Positions 26,753-37,155 of a stretch of 64,000 nucleotides of DNA are shown in pieces. Where the stretch lies: NCBI GenBank assembly GCA_020633435.1, contig JACKDP010000005.1:434001-498000 (forward strand), read 5' to 3'. Both the position numbers and the translations under genes were made by a program. The notes under the pieces were generated by a model that saw only the letters and a program-made list of their open reading frames with translations, was not told where the DNA came from and did no database searches. Source of the DNA: Myxococcales bacterium (lineage in GTDB: Bacteria; Myxococcota_A; Bradymonadia; UBA7976; UBA1532). Position 1 is the stretch's first letter. Every line of letters begins with the position of its first letter.

Positions 26753-27805
26753 GTGCCGTTCTCCAGCGACATCTTCTCATCGCTCACGGGCTTGCTCCCG
26801 GCCGGCCTCCAGGACGTGGAGGCGGTGCGCATCCTGCTGCGCGGTGACTCGGTCATCGACTGGCAGCGCCTCGCCATCCGCGACGCCCAGCACGCCGACG
26901 CCTTCCTCAAGCTCCAGGGCTTCACCAGCAGCGATCCCCTCGACGCCGCCCGCCTGCTCTGGCTGCGCGACGAGGCCCTGGCCTACCTCGACACCCACCT
27001 CAAGCTCTGGGTGGGCCCCGAGGTGCGCGGCCTGCGGGACCTGCGCGAGCTGCTGGTCATGGCCAGCGGTGATGGCCAGCGCCAGCGCGACGCCTGCGTC
27101 CTGCTCAAGGTGATGCACGTCATCCACCACGCGGCCGGTCGGGAGCTGCTCTACCAGCTCCCCGTGCCCGTCAACGAGCTCTTCCGCCGCATCGAGCAGC
27201 GCGTCTTCGCCGCCGTGGACGACATGAAGCGCGCCGGGGTGGCCATCGCCGGCTTCGCCGCCAGCCGCAAGACGCCCGAGTCGGTCTTCACCAAGCTGCT
27301 GGCCCGGCGCGACAGCCTGGCGGCCGAGGTGCACGATCGCCTGCGGTTCCGCATCGTCACCCGCACCCTCGACGACCTCTTCCAGGCGCTCCTCTGCCTG
27401 ACGCGCTGGGTCCTGCCGTTCAACTACGTGCTGCCCGGCGAGTCCCGCAACGACCTCATCGATCTCGAGGGCACCCTGGCCGCCGATCCGCGGCTGCGCG
27501 AGCTGCGCGCCCTGCTGCAGCCGGTGGCGGGGGAGGCGGACGCCGCCGCGCGGGTCAACTGGTTCAGCGCCGCGGGCTTCCGCATCATCAACTTCGTGGC
27601 CGACATCCCGGTGCCGGTGGCCGATCTCGTCGGTCAGCAGCCCGATCCCCGCCACGGCCGCGTGGTCTTCCTGCTGGCCGAGTTCCAGCTCCTCGACGCC
27701 GCCACCGAGGCCGCCAACGAGACGGGCGACAACCGGCACGCGCTCTACAAGCAGCGCCAGGTCGCCCAGGTCATCGATCGCCTGAACGGGGCCAGCCGCG
27801 GCTGA
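26753..27805 (+). CDS. TIGR04552-like protein, possible RelA/SpoT-type nucleotidyltransferase fold
   Basis: A 350-residue soluble protein starting at GTG 26753 behind AGGA. Overall it looks like the myxobacterial family TIGR04552, whose function is unknown; this assignment is from memory of the family's features and should be checked. The central part ESVFTKLLARRD, AAEVHDRLRFRIVTRTLDD, LFQALLCLTRWVLPFNYV follows the pattern of the RelA/SpoT synthetase core (basic segment, RxRIV/TLDD, then a helix before the substrate loop). The catalytic RxKD.IxxPKxNGYQS region is not present. It may be a nucleotide-binding relative without synthetase activity. It is convergent with the Ser/Thr kinase. Confidence 0.6.
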   Translation: MPFSSDIFSSLTGLLPAGLQDVEAVRILLRGDSVIDWQRLAIRDAQHADAFLKLQGFTSSDPLDAARLLWLRDEALAYLDTHLKLWVGPEVRGLRDLRELLVMASGDGQRQRDACVLLKVMHVIHHAAGRELLYQLPVPVNELFRRIEQRVFAAVDDMKRAGVAIAGFAASRKTPESVFTKLLARRDSLAAEVHDRLRFRIVTRTLDDLFQALLCLTRWVLPFNYVLPGESRNDLIDLEGTLAADPRLRELRALLQPVAGEADAAARVNWFSAAGFRIINFVADIPVPVADLVGQQPDPRHGRVVFLLAEFQLLDAATEAANETGDNRHALYKQRQVAQVIDRLNGASRG

Positions 27806-27811
27806 CGCGCG

Positions 27812-29827
<2,016 letters not shown>

Positions 29828-29992
29828 CGGTGAACGTCGCTCTCCGACCGAGGCTTCCGCGCGCAGAGGCCGCGGGTCGGGTGCGAGGATAGCGCCGTCT
29901 GCGCTTTGTCGCCACGTTGGCGAACCGCACCGCGTTCGACGGCCGCCCGCGCGGCGGGTCGTACGGCCAGGCTCAGAGAAAGTGAAGGAGAT

Positions 29993-32203
29993 TCAGGGGG
30001 TTGTGGGCGCGGCCGGCGCCGCCGTCCCGGGGGCCGCGGGGTAGCCGAGCTGGACGGCGCGCTGCCGGGCCCGCCCGGACTCGGCCGAGAGCCCCTGGCG
30101 CGCCAGCACCTCGGCCGCGATCCACCAGAGCTCGGCGTCGTCGGGGAGCTGGGCGGCGACGCGATCGATGGCCCGCCCGGCGTCCTCCACCCGGCCCGCC
30201 GCCAGGGCCACCGAGGCCAGCGCCACGTAGGCGTCGGGCACCGGCTGGCGGGCGAGCACCTCGGGCAGCAGCTTCGCGGCCTCCTCCAGCCGACCGAGCC
30301 CGACGAGCGCCCGGGCCCGGCCCGCGTCGGCGACCGCCTGCAGCTCCGGCGTCGGCGCGCGGCTGCGGAAGCCCTCGAACGCCGCCAGCGCCTCGGCGAA
30401 GTGGCGGCCCTGCAGGCGGGCCTGGGCCAGGCTCATCCAGCCGCGGAGCTGGTCGGGGCGGCGGCGGGTGGCGGTGGCGAAGGCCTCGGCGGCCTCGTCG
30501 AACCGGCGCTCGGCCTGGGCCACGGCGCCTCGGGTGATCCAGGCCTCGGCGTCGTGGGGGCGCGCCTTCGTCGCCGCGTCGGCGGCCGCCAGCGCCTCGT
30601 CGGCCTTGCCCACCGTCGCCAGGAGCGTGGCCCGGGTCGTCTGGAACGCGAAGTCGGCCTGGGTCGCGGGCGGGGCGTCGGCCAGGTAGCCCATCGCCGC
30701 GGGGACGTCGCCCGTGCGCAGGGCCAGGGACGCCAGCGCCGACAGCAGCTTCGGGCCCCGCTCACCCAGGGCGTGGGCCCGCTTCAGCGAGGCCAGGGCC
30801 GCCGCGTGATCGCCGCTCATGAGCTCCGCGGATCCCCGGTCGAACCAGTACACCGCGGGCACGTTCGGCGCCTCGCCGGCCCGCAGGTGCTCGAGGCCGC
30901 GGCGCACGTCGTCCGGGCTGTTGGAGACGCGGGCGGCCTCGACGTAGGCCCGCCCATACAGGCGATGGGTGGCGGCGGGGCTGCCGGGGCCGGGGGGGGC
31001 GGCGTCCCCCACGCGCAGCAGCGGGCCGCCGGGATCGCCCTCGTCGGGGGCCAGCGCCACCGGCACCCGCTGGATGCGGTGGTCGGTGATGGACGTGTGG
31101 GGGATGTCGCGGGTGCCGACGCGGCTCAAGTGGCAGCGCACGCAGTCGTCCTCGACGGGGCCGGCGCAGGCGTGGCCCTGCTCGCCCTGGTGGCAGTCGC
31201 GGCAGGCCGCCGAGCGATCCCGCCGGGCCCCGTGGGGGTGGTGGCAGGCCGTGCAGGTGAGGGGCTCGCCCCCGGCCTGGCGGCACGGGCTCTGGGCCAT
31301 GCGGGCCGCGTGGCTGACGATGCCCACCCCCGTGCGGGCCGCCTGGCGGTCGAAGATCGCAATGGAATCGCGCAGATCGGCCCCGGGCACGAAGTCCGTC
31401 CAGTCGTGGCCCTCGGTCGTCAGCCGGACGAGCCCCTGCAGGTGGCAGTAGCCGCAGACCGACGCCTCGCGCGCCGGCGGCAGGGCGGTGGGCATGGTGA
31501 TGGGGACGGCGCGGCCGGCCTGGCGACCCTCGACGTGGGCCCGCGGATCCCCGTGGCAGCGGGCGCAGGGGATGGCCAGGGACGGCGTGTCGGTGCGCAC
31601 GGGATCGGCCAGGAAGCGGGAGCCATGGCACCAGGTGCACTCGGTGGTGATGGCCCGGAAGAAGCCGGGGTGGCCGGGGTGCTCGTAGCCGGGCGAGACG
31701 TCGTAGCGCTTCGCCTGGCTGTACCAGGTGAGCGGCAGGGCGAAGAAGGCGTCGCCCTCGCGCCAGAACCACGACTGCGTGTGGGCCCCGCTGCCGACGA
31801 CCACGCTGGCCGGGCGCTCGAACGCCACGCCGTCGGCGGTGAGGCCGATGGTCAGGCGGCCATCGACGGCGCGGGCCGTGAAGCGCTCCTGGGTGAGCGG
31901 GTGCACGACCTCGGCGGGCAGGCCCGGTGGCAGGGGCGCGCCGGGGGGCAGCGTCGCCATGCTCTGGCCCATGGGGGAGGCGGCCCACGCGGCGACGGCG
32001 TCGGGGTGGCAGTCGGCGCAGCTCTCTTCGGCGGCGAGCCAGGCGCGCCAGTCGGGCGGAGGCGCTGGCGCAGCGGGCGCGGCAGAGGCGGGCGCAGCGG
32101 GCGCGGCAGAGGCGGGCGCGGCGGACGCGGTCGAGGCGGGCGCCGCCGGGGGCGACGCCTCCCGGCCCCGGCAGCCCGCGAGGGCCACCAGGGCGAGCAG
32201 CAC
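29993..32203 (-). CDS. Heptaheme cytochrome c / TPR fusion lipoprotein
   Basis: About 736 residues. A short leader LLALVALAGC suggests a lipoprotein, followed by an Ala/Pro/Ser linker. The N-terminal 400 residues hold seven CxxCH haem motifs: CADCH, CTWCH, CARCH, CGYCH, CTACH, CRDCH and CVRCH. The remaining part is a run of tetratricopeptide repeats (for example DAEAWITRGAVAQAERRFDE, QLRGWMSLAQARLQGRHFAE). Multihaem-TPR fusions of this kind occur in delta-proteobacteria and are thought to take part in periplasmic electron transfer. Export and haem attachment are inferred. The start is uncertain: GTG 32203 gives only a short signal, whereas a CTG at 32218, overlapping the hpt stop, would give a better one (IRPLVLLALVALAGC). 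Confidence 0.85.
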   Translation of the reverse strand: MLLALVALAGCRGREASPPAAPASTASAAPASAAPAAPASAAPAAPAPPPDWRAWLAAEESCADCHPDAVAAWAASPMGQSMATLPPGAPLPPGLPAEVVHPLTQERFTARAVDGRLTIGLTADGVAFERPASVVVGSGAHTQSWFWREGDAFFALPLTWYSQAKRYDVSPGYEHPGHPGFFRAITTECTWCHGSRFLADPVRTDTPSLAIPCARCHGDPRAHVEGRQAGRAVPITMPTALPPAREASVCGYCHLQGLVRLTTEGHDWTDFVPGADLRDSIAIFDRQAARTGVGIVSHAARMAQSPCRQAGGEPLTCTACHHPHGARRDRSAACRDCHQGEQGHACAGPVEDDCVRCHLSRVGTRDIPHTSITDHRIQRVPVALAPDEGDPGGPLLRVGDAAPPGPGSPAATHRLYGRAYVEAARVSNSPDDVRRGLEHLRAGEAPNVPAVYWFDRGSAELMSGDHAAALASLKRAHALGERGPKLLSALASLALRTGDVPAAMGYLADAPPATQADFAFQTTRATLLATVGKADEALAAADAATKARPHDAEAWITRGAVAQAERRFDEAAEAFATATRRRPDQLRGWMSLAQARLQGRHFAEALAAFEGFRSRAPTPELQAVADAGRARALVGLGRLEEAAKLLPEVLARQPVPDAYVALASVALAAGRVEDAGRAIDRVAAQLPDDAELWWIAAEVLARQGLSAESGRARQRAVQLGYPAAPGTAAPAAPTTP

Positions 32204-32214
32204 CAGGGGCCGGA

Positions 32215-32775
32215 TCAGGCCTTCCAGGGGGTGCTCCCGCCGATGTTCACGCCGATGAACGGCAGGTTGCGCAGCTTGCTCTCGTAGTCGAGGCCGTAGC
32301 CGATGACGAAGCGGTCGGGGATCTCGAAGCCCAGGTAGTCGATGGGGTTCTCGACCCGCGTGCGCGCCGGCTTGTGCAGGAGCGCCGCCACCTTCACCGA
32401 GGCGGGGTGCCGCGTGGCCAGGTTCTCGAGCAGGTACTTGAGCGTCAGGCCGGTGTCGACGATGTCCTCGACCACCAGCACATGCTTGCCGGCGACGGGG
32501 CGGGAGAGGTCCTGCGTCATGCGGACGACGCCGCTCGACTCCTGGGCCTCGCCGTAGCTCGACACCCCGAGGAAGTCGACCTCGAGGGGCAGGTCGATGG
32601 CCCGCGCCAGGTCGGCGAGGAACATGAAGCACCCCCGCAGCACCCCGACGATGACGAGGCCACCGCTCAAGCCCTCGTAATCCTTGGTGATCTGGCGGCC
32701 CAGCGCCGCGATGCGGGCGGCGATCTCCTCGGCCGACAGCATCACCTCGATCTGCTTGGAGTCGTAGAACTGCAT
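32215..32775 (-). CDS. hpt: Hypoxanthine phosphoribosyltransferase
   Basis: Salvages hypoxanthine/guanine with PRPP to IMP/GMP. The 186-residue product has the PRPP loop VLVVEDIVDTGLTL, the family segments VGVLRGCFMFLADL, DFLGVSSYGEAQES and the C-terminal FVIGYGLDYESKLRNLPFIG, which is diagnostic. The length is normal. It stands in a run with upp and tdk on the same strand, separated from upp by 2 bases, and makes a purine and pyrimidine salvage operon. The start is ATG 32775. Confidence 0.96.
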   Translation of the reverse strand: MQFYDSKQIEVMLSAEEIAARIAALGRQITKDYEGLSGGLVIVGVLRGCFMFLADLARAIDLPLEVDFLGVSSYGEAQESSGVVRMTQDLSRPVAGKHVLVVEDIVDTGLTLKYLLENLATRHPASVKVAALLHKPARTRVENPIDYLGFEIPDRFVIGYGLDYESKLRNLPFIGVNIGGSTPWKA

Positions 32776-32777
32776 CG

Positions 32778-33572
32778 TTACACCCAGCTGTTGTTCATGA
32801 GCTCGCCAAAGCCGCCGCCCCCCGGGACGATGTACTGCCGGGCGTCCAGGCCCGACTCCCGATCCCAGTGGGTGCCCGGCACCGTGTCGAGCACGTCGGG
32901 CGGCGACATGCCGCGGTCGAGCCGCAGCGCGTAGATGATGACCCCGGGGCAGCGCGCCTGGAGGGTGCGGATGAACTCGGGGGTGACGATGAGGTTCAGC
33001 GTGATCAGGCGGCGCGCCTTGCCGAGCTCGACGTAGTTGGCGATGGCCGTCGACAGGCTGCCCCCCGTGGCCCCCATGGGATCGGGGAAGAGGACGAAGC
33101 AGTCGTCCACGGGCCCGCCGATCTTGCTGCCCGAGATGGCCGCCCCCGTGACCTGCGCCTGGGCGTCGGTGGTGCGGGCCACGATCAGGTGGTCCTGCCG
33201 CACCACGGCCGGGTTCAGGATGCTGTTGAGCGTGTCGTAGCAGACCTGGCTCGGCAGGATGCCCGCCCGGGCGATGTCCACCACCACCGTGGGGGCGTCG
33301 CGGTCGACGATGAGGCCGCGGAACACCCCCTCGGGCGTCGTGGCCTTCATGCGCGTGTCGATCTCGACGGCGACCTGGGGGTACTCGACGTTGATCACCG
33401 CCCGGATGAGGCTGGTGTAGAGCTGGCGGATGAGCGCGTTGAAGAGCGGCTGGGTGGTGGCCGGGGCGCAGAGCCGGGCGAGCTGGGTGGTCAGGAAGGG
33501 ATCGTCCAGGATGTGGACGCCCTCGCCGTACCGGTGCTCGATCTCCTGGATGCGGTAGGGCGGCGTGCTCAT
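32778..33572 (-). CDS. upp: Uracil phosphoribosyltransferase (long form)
   Basis: Converts uracil and PRPP to UMP. The 264 residues exceed the usual 208 of bacterial Upp, mainly through an N-terminal part (MSTPPYRIQEIEHRYGEGVH) and internal insertions. Core motifs: LTTQLARLCAPATTQPLFNA, GLIVDRDAPTVVVDIARAG, PRPP loop LFPDPMGATGGSL, and a late region VIIYALRLDRGMSPPDVLD. The substrate loop ARTTDAQAQVTGAAIS is not identical to classical Upp, so another nucleobase or a subgroup is possible. The ATG overlaps the tdk stop (ATGA), so translation is probably coupled. Confidence 0.85.
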   Translation of the reverse strand: MSTPPYRIQEIEHRYGEGVHILDDPFLTTQLARLCAPATTQPLFNALIRQLYTSLIRAVINVEYPQVAVEIDTRMKATTPEGVFRGLIVDRDAPTVVVDIARAGILPSQVCYDTLNSILNPAVVRQDHLIVARTTDAQAQVTGAAISGSKIGGPVDDCFVLFPDPMGATGGSLSTAIANYVELGKARRLITLNLIVTPEFIRTLQARCPGVIIYALRLDRGMSPPDVLDTVPGTHWDRESGLDARQYIVPGGGGFGELMNNSWV

Positions 33573-34198
33573 GGGCGCTCCGGGGCCGCCGGCGCCAGGG
33601 CGGGCGGCGACGTCATGGGCAGGACCGGCTGGTCGCCGGCCTCGCGGGGGTGGAAGCAGCGGCGGCAGCGGGCCTCGTAGGCGTCGTCGGCCCCGATGAC
33701 CACCCGCGACTCGCTGGCCGTGAGGCGCTGGGAGCGGTTGGCGGGGTTCCCGCAGACCATGCAGACCGCCAGCTTCTTGGTGACGTACTCGGCGACGGCC
33801 ATCAGGTGCGGCATGGGATCGAAGGGGCGGCCCAGGTAGTCCTGGTCGAGCCCGGCGCAGATGACCCGCAGGCCGCGGTTGGCCAGGCTCTCCACGACGG
33901 GCAGCAGCTCCTCGCCGAAGAACTGGCACTCGTCGATGCCCACCACGGACAGGTCGTCGTCGAGCAGGCGCAGGATGTCGGCGGCGTGGTCCACCGCGAC
34001 GCAGGGCAGCTCCAGGCTGGAGTGGCTGACCACCGCGCCCACGGCGTAGCGATCGTCGGTCCGCGGCTTGAAGATGCGGACCTGCTTGCGGGCGTAGATC
34101 TCGCGCCGGATGCGGCTGATCAGCTCCTCGGTCTTGCCCGAGAACATGCTGCCGCAGATGACCTCGATCCAGCCGGTCTCCTCGGGGAAGCGCTGCAT
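33569..34198 (-). CDS. tdk: Thymidine kinase
   Basis: Phosphorylates thymidine to dTMP. A 209-residue type II thymidine kinase: P-loop GSMFSGKTEELI (residues 16-27), Walker B-like VVGIDECQFFGEEL with the catalytic Glu, the lasso region LAVCMVCGNPANRSQRL and a zinc site formed by CMVC and CRRC. All are intact. A Pro/Ala-rich tail of about 25 residues follows. It is first in the tdk-upp-hpt salvage run and overlaps upp by 4 bases. Confidence 0.95.
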   Translation of the reverse strand: MQRFPEETGWIEVICGSMFSGKTEELISRIRREIYARKQVRIFKPRTDDRYAVGAVVSHSSLELPCVAVDHAADILRLLDDDLSVVGIDECQFFGEELLPVVESLANRGLRVICAGLDQDYLGRPFDPMPHLMAVAEYVTKKLAVCMVCGNPANRSQRLTASESRVVIGADDAYEARCRRCFHPREAGDQPVLPMTSPPALAPAAPERP

Positions 34199-34233
34199 GG
34201 TGGGGCGGAGGATAGGCAATCGAGGTCCCGGGG

Positions 34234-34258
34234 GGAAGGGGGCTCTTGCCCCTCTTCC
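34234..34258. repeat. GC-rich hairpin between divergent genes
   Basis: GGAAGGGGGC, loop TCTT, then GCCCCTCTTCC form a ten-pair stem with one bulged T. It overlaps the -35 of the candidate promoter for the lipoprotein at 34314 and lies in the tdk leader. It may be regulatory or accidental. Confidence 0.3.
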
Positions 34259-34274
34259 GGGCCGTCGGTAGCGT
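34246..34274 (+). promoter_or_regulatory. Candidate promoter for the lipoprotein at 34314
   Basis: TTGCCC (34246-34251), 17 bp, TAGCGT (34269-34274), 40 bases before the ATG at 34314. Same general form as the sites at 1133 and 26677. Confidence 0.35.
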
Positions 34275-34313
34275 GCCGGCATCCACCCGATCGAGCCCGT
34301 CCCCGGAGGTCCC

Positions 34314-34859
34314 ATGCGCGCCGCCTTCGCCCTGCTCACGCTCCTCGCGCTCGGCCTCGCCGGGTGCGGCGCGGGCCCCACGCTGGCCCCCGCCCAGGCC
34401 GAGGCGCGCTGCGCCGAGGTGCTGGCCCCCGCGGATCTGCCGGCCACCGTGGCCGAGGCCGAAGCCGCCCGCGCCGCTGGCGGCGCCTGGTCGCCCGCCG
34501 CCATCCGCTGGATCTACGTCTGCCGCGCCTACGGCATCGCCGCCGCCAACCGGGGCTGGCGCGCCGAGGGCCAGGCGGCCGAGCAGCGGGCTCGCCAGGC
34601 GAGCGACATCCGCCGCGTCGCCAAGTCGACCGCCCGCGCCATGATGGCCGATCAGGCCCTGGCCGCCTCCCTCGGGCAGCGGGACCAGGAGAAGTACGGC
34701 GATCCCGAGGGCCCCACCTTCGACTGGCTGGTGGAGAAGGCGCGCGCGAGCGGCCTGACGGGGGACGCCGTCTACGAGGACATCGTGCGCAGCGCGGCCC
34801 ACACCAACGACGAGGTGAACGCCAGCCTGGGCATCCCGCGCCTGGAGGCGGCCTGGTAG
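34314..34859 (+). CDS. Hypothetical lipoprotein
   Basis: The 181-residue product begins MRAAFALLTLLALGLAGCGA with a clear lipobox (GLAGC). The mature part is largely helical, Ala-rich and charged (ADLPATVAEAEAARAAGGAW, GWRAEGQAAEQRARQASDIR), and ends with TNDEVNASLGIPRLEAAW. Only one or two Cys follow the lipobox. No domain was recognised. It is convergent with the sulfatase gene (one base between them). Confidence 0.75.
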   Translation: MRAAFALLTLLALGLAGCGAGPTLAPAQAEARCAEVLAPADLPATVAEAEAARAAGGAWSPAAIRWIYVCRAYGIAAANRGWRAEGQAAEQRARQASDIRRVAKSTARAMMADQALAASLGQRDQEKYGDPEGPTFDWLVEKARASGLTGDAVYEDIVRSAAHTNDEVNASLGIPRLEAAW

Positions 34860-34860
34860 C

Positions 34861-37023
34861 TCAGGGTCCGCCCGGATCGCCCACCGGATCGTAGACCTCC
34901 AGCTCCTCGCTCATCCACTGCCGCAGGCGGCGCTGCAGGCGGTCGAGGACCTCGGGCTCCTCCTGGGCGAGGTTCTTCTGCTCGGTGGGATCCTTCGACA
35001 GATTGTAGAGCCAGTAGGTGTTGAAGGTGATGCCGTACTGGAGCTTGTAGGGCCAGTCCACGATGACGCGGCGGTCGGAGTGGCTCTCGTCGGTGACCAT
35101 CTCGGAGAAGACCGGCGGGTGCGGGGCCTCCGGATCGTCGATGAAGCGCAGCAACGACACGCCGCGCAGCTCCGGGTCGGGGTCGGCCCCCTGCAGGTCC
35201 ATCAGCGTCGGCGCGATGTCCAGGTTGGAGACGGGCACCGCCACCTCGCGCTCCGGGATGCCAGGGCCGGCCACCAGCAGCGGCACGTGGATCTGGTCGT
35301 TGTTCAGCGTCTGGCCGTGGTACGTGTAGCCATGCTCCCCGAACGCCTCGGCGTGGTCGGCGTGGATCACCCAGTAGGTGTTCTCGCCAAACGGCGAGGC
35401 CTTCACCCAGTCGACGAGCTTCCCGATCTGCTGATCGGTGTACCAGACCTCCTCGGCGTACCGCTCGAGGTCGGTGGTGCCGAAGTCCACCCCGTCGTGA
35501 TCCTTGTAGAAGTGGTGCGGATCGAAGAAGTGCAGCCACAGGAAGAAGGGCTCGCCCGGCTTCTGGCGCTTGAGGTGGTGCAGGGCCCGGTTCGTCACGA
35601 TGCGGCCCGTCACGCCGTAGGCCGTCCGGGTGCCGTACTCCTCGATGACGGCCAGATCGTACGTCTCGAAGCCCTGGTTGAGGCCGTAGTTGGGGCGGAA
35701 GAAGTTGTGGGCGGGGACGCCGATGGTCCGGTAGCCCGCCGCCTTGAAGCGCTCGGCGATGGTGACGGCCTCGGGCAGCGTGGTGGCCCAGTGGTGGGGC
35801 GTGCGCACCACCTCCGAGAAGTAGCGGCCCACGAAGATGGACGGCATGGACTGCTTGGTCTGGGCCCCCTGGGAGAAGGCCCAGAGGAACCGCAGGCCCG
35901 AGCGCGCGAGGGCGTCGAGGTGGGGCGTGATGGGGTGGGCCGTGTAGCCGGCGTAGCCCATGTGGTCGGCCCGCAGGGTGTCGATGGTGATGAGGATGAC
36001 GTTCGGGCGCTCGACGAGGCCGGCCCCCGCGCCATCGGCGGCCCGCCGGGGGCGGCGCGGGGCGGGCTCGGCCTCGACGACCCGGGGCCGGCGGCCCGGG
36101 CTGTCGCCGCCGAAGCAGTCGTCGTCGACGCCGTTGCGGGGGATCTCCCGCGCGCCGGGGTAGACCCGCGGATCGTCGTCGTCGCAGTCGCCGCCGCCCA
36201 GCACGCTGGCGAAGCCATCGCCGTCCTGGTCGAAGAACGGCTGCGCCGCCCGCAGCAGCGGCGGGAACGCGAGGCCCTGCTCCAGGACGACCTGCATGAG
36301 CTGCGGATCGCGGTCCAGGTGGACGACCAGATCGCCGGTGCCCACCACGCCGGCCAGCGCGAGGGCCGCTGCCGCCCGGACGCTGCGGCCTGACAGGCCC
36401 ACCCGCCACGCCAGCGCGGCGAGGATCGCTGCCAGAAAGATGAATGATCCTGCGAACATCGGGGGCCAGCGGCCGAGCGTCTGCTCCAGCCCCTCGCTGT
36501 CGCGCAGGGCGATGACCACCGCGCCGGCCCCGCCGACGACCATGGCGAGCAGCAGCGCCAGGCTGGCGCGCCCACCCGTCCGCCGGTCCAGGGCGAGCAG
36601 CCGATCGCGCAGCACGGCCCAGGCGTAGAGCGCGACGATGGCCGCCACCGGCGTCACGAGGGCCAGACCCCCGGCCCGGCCCTCCTCGCTGCCGAGGGCG
36701 ATCCAGACGACGGCCAGCTCGATGACCAGGAAGACGCCGCTGGCCAGGAGGGCGGCCGCGGCGTCGGCGTAGCGGCTGGAGATCCCGTCGGGATCCGTCA
36801 CGCGCCGCGCCCGCGCCCAGACCCCGGCCAGGAGCGCGACGACACCGCCCAGCAGGCCGCCCGCGACGACGTAGGGCGACAGGGCGTAGAGCGCCCCGAG
36901 GGCCCGGGCGGTGACGGGCAGCCCGTCGGCCTGCACGGCCAGGGCGACGGCCTTCACCAGCCCCAGCGCCAGACCGGCGCCGAAGAGCCCGAAGAACAGG
37001 GCGCGGGGGAGGGAGCGTGTCAT
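34861..37023 (-). CDS. Membrane-anchored sulfatase/alkaline-phosphatase superfamily protein with MopE-like insert
   Basis: A 720-residue protein with about six membrane helices in residues 1-230, then a short MopE-like metal-binding stretch (DQDGDGFASVLGGGDCDDDD, then GVDDDCFGG), then a sulfatase domain from about 345. NVILITIDTLRADHMGYAGY holds the metal-binding Asp pair, and VIHADHAEAFGEHGYTYHG and GPGIPE are typical of the family. At the position of the formylglycine Cys (CxPSR) the sequence is KQSMPSIFVGRY, with Ser instead of Cys and Ile instead of Arg. It may be a Ser-type sulfatase or a phospho(glycero)transferase/hydrolase of the same fold. A role in envelope polymer or lipid modification is inferred. 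It is divergent from the GT39-like gene. Confidence 0.85.
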   Translation of the reverse strand: MTRSLPRALFFGLFGAGLALGLVKAVALAVQADGLPVTARALGALYALSPYVVAGGLLGGVVALLAGVWARARRVTDPDGISSRYADAAAALLASGVFLVIELAVVWIALGSEEGRAGGLALVTPVAAIVALYAWAVLRDRLLALDRRTGGRASLALLLAMVVGGAGAVVIALRDSEGLEQTLGRWPPMFAGSFIFLAAILAALAWRVGLSGRSVRAAAALALAGVVGTGDLVVHLDRDPQLMQVVLEQGLAFPPLLRAAQPFFDQDGDGFASVLGGGDCDDDDPRVYPGAREIPRNGVDDDCFGGDSPGRRPRVVEAEPAPRRPRRAADGAGAGLVERPNVILITIDTLRADHMGYAGYTAHPITPHLDALARSGLRFLWAFSQGAQTKQSMPSIFVGRYFSEVVRTPHHWATTLPEAVTIAERFKAAGYRTIGVPAHNFFRPNYGLNQGFETYDLAVIEEYGTRTAYGVTGRIVTNRALHHLKRQKPGEPFFLWLHFFDPHHFYKDHDGVDFGTTDLERYAEEVWYTDQQIGKLVDWVKASPFGENTYWVIHADHAEAFGEHGYTYHGQTLNNDQIHVPLLVAGPGIPEREVAVPVSNLDIAPTLMDLQGADPDPELRGVSLLRFIDDPEAPHPPVFSEMVTDESHSDRRVIVDWPYKLQYGITFNTYWLYNLSKDPTEQKNLAQEEPEVLDRLQRRLRQWMSEELEVYDPVGDPGGP

Positions 37024-37155
37024 GCCGCGCGATCAAACGGCCTGCGCCGCTGCGCGTCAACGCCTTCGACGGCCCGCCGGGCATTCCCGGTGACAGGGGC
37101 GGCGTTCTGGGGCGGGAAGCTGCTATGCTCCCGCGCCCGCTGGACCCGGAGCGCC

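Noticed and set aside
26753..27805. A second functional (p)ppGpp synthetase
   Set aside because: The catalytic synthetase loop is not present; only a loose resemblance of the core remains.
32204..32218. CTG 32218 as start of the cytochrome-TPR gene
   Set aside because: It gives a better signal peptide, but CTG starts are rare; GTG 32203 is listed and the doubt noted.
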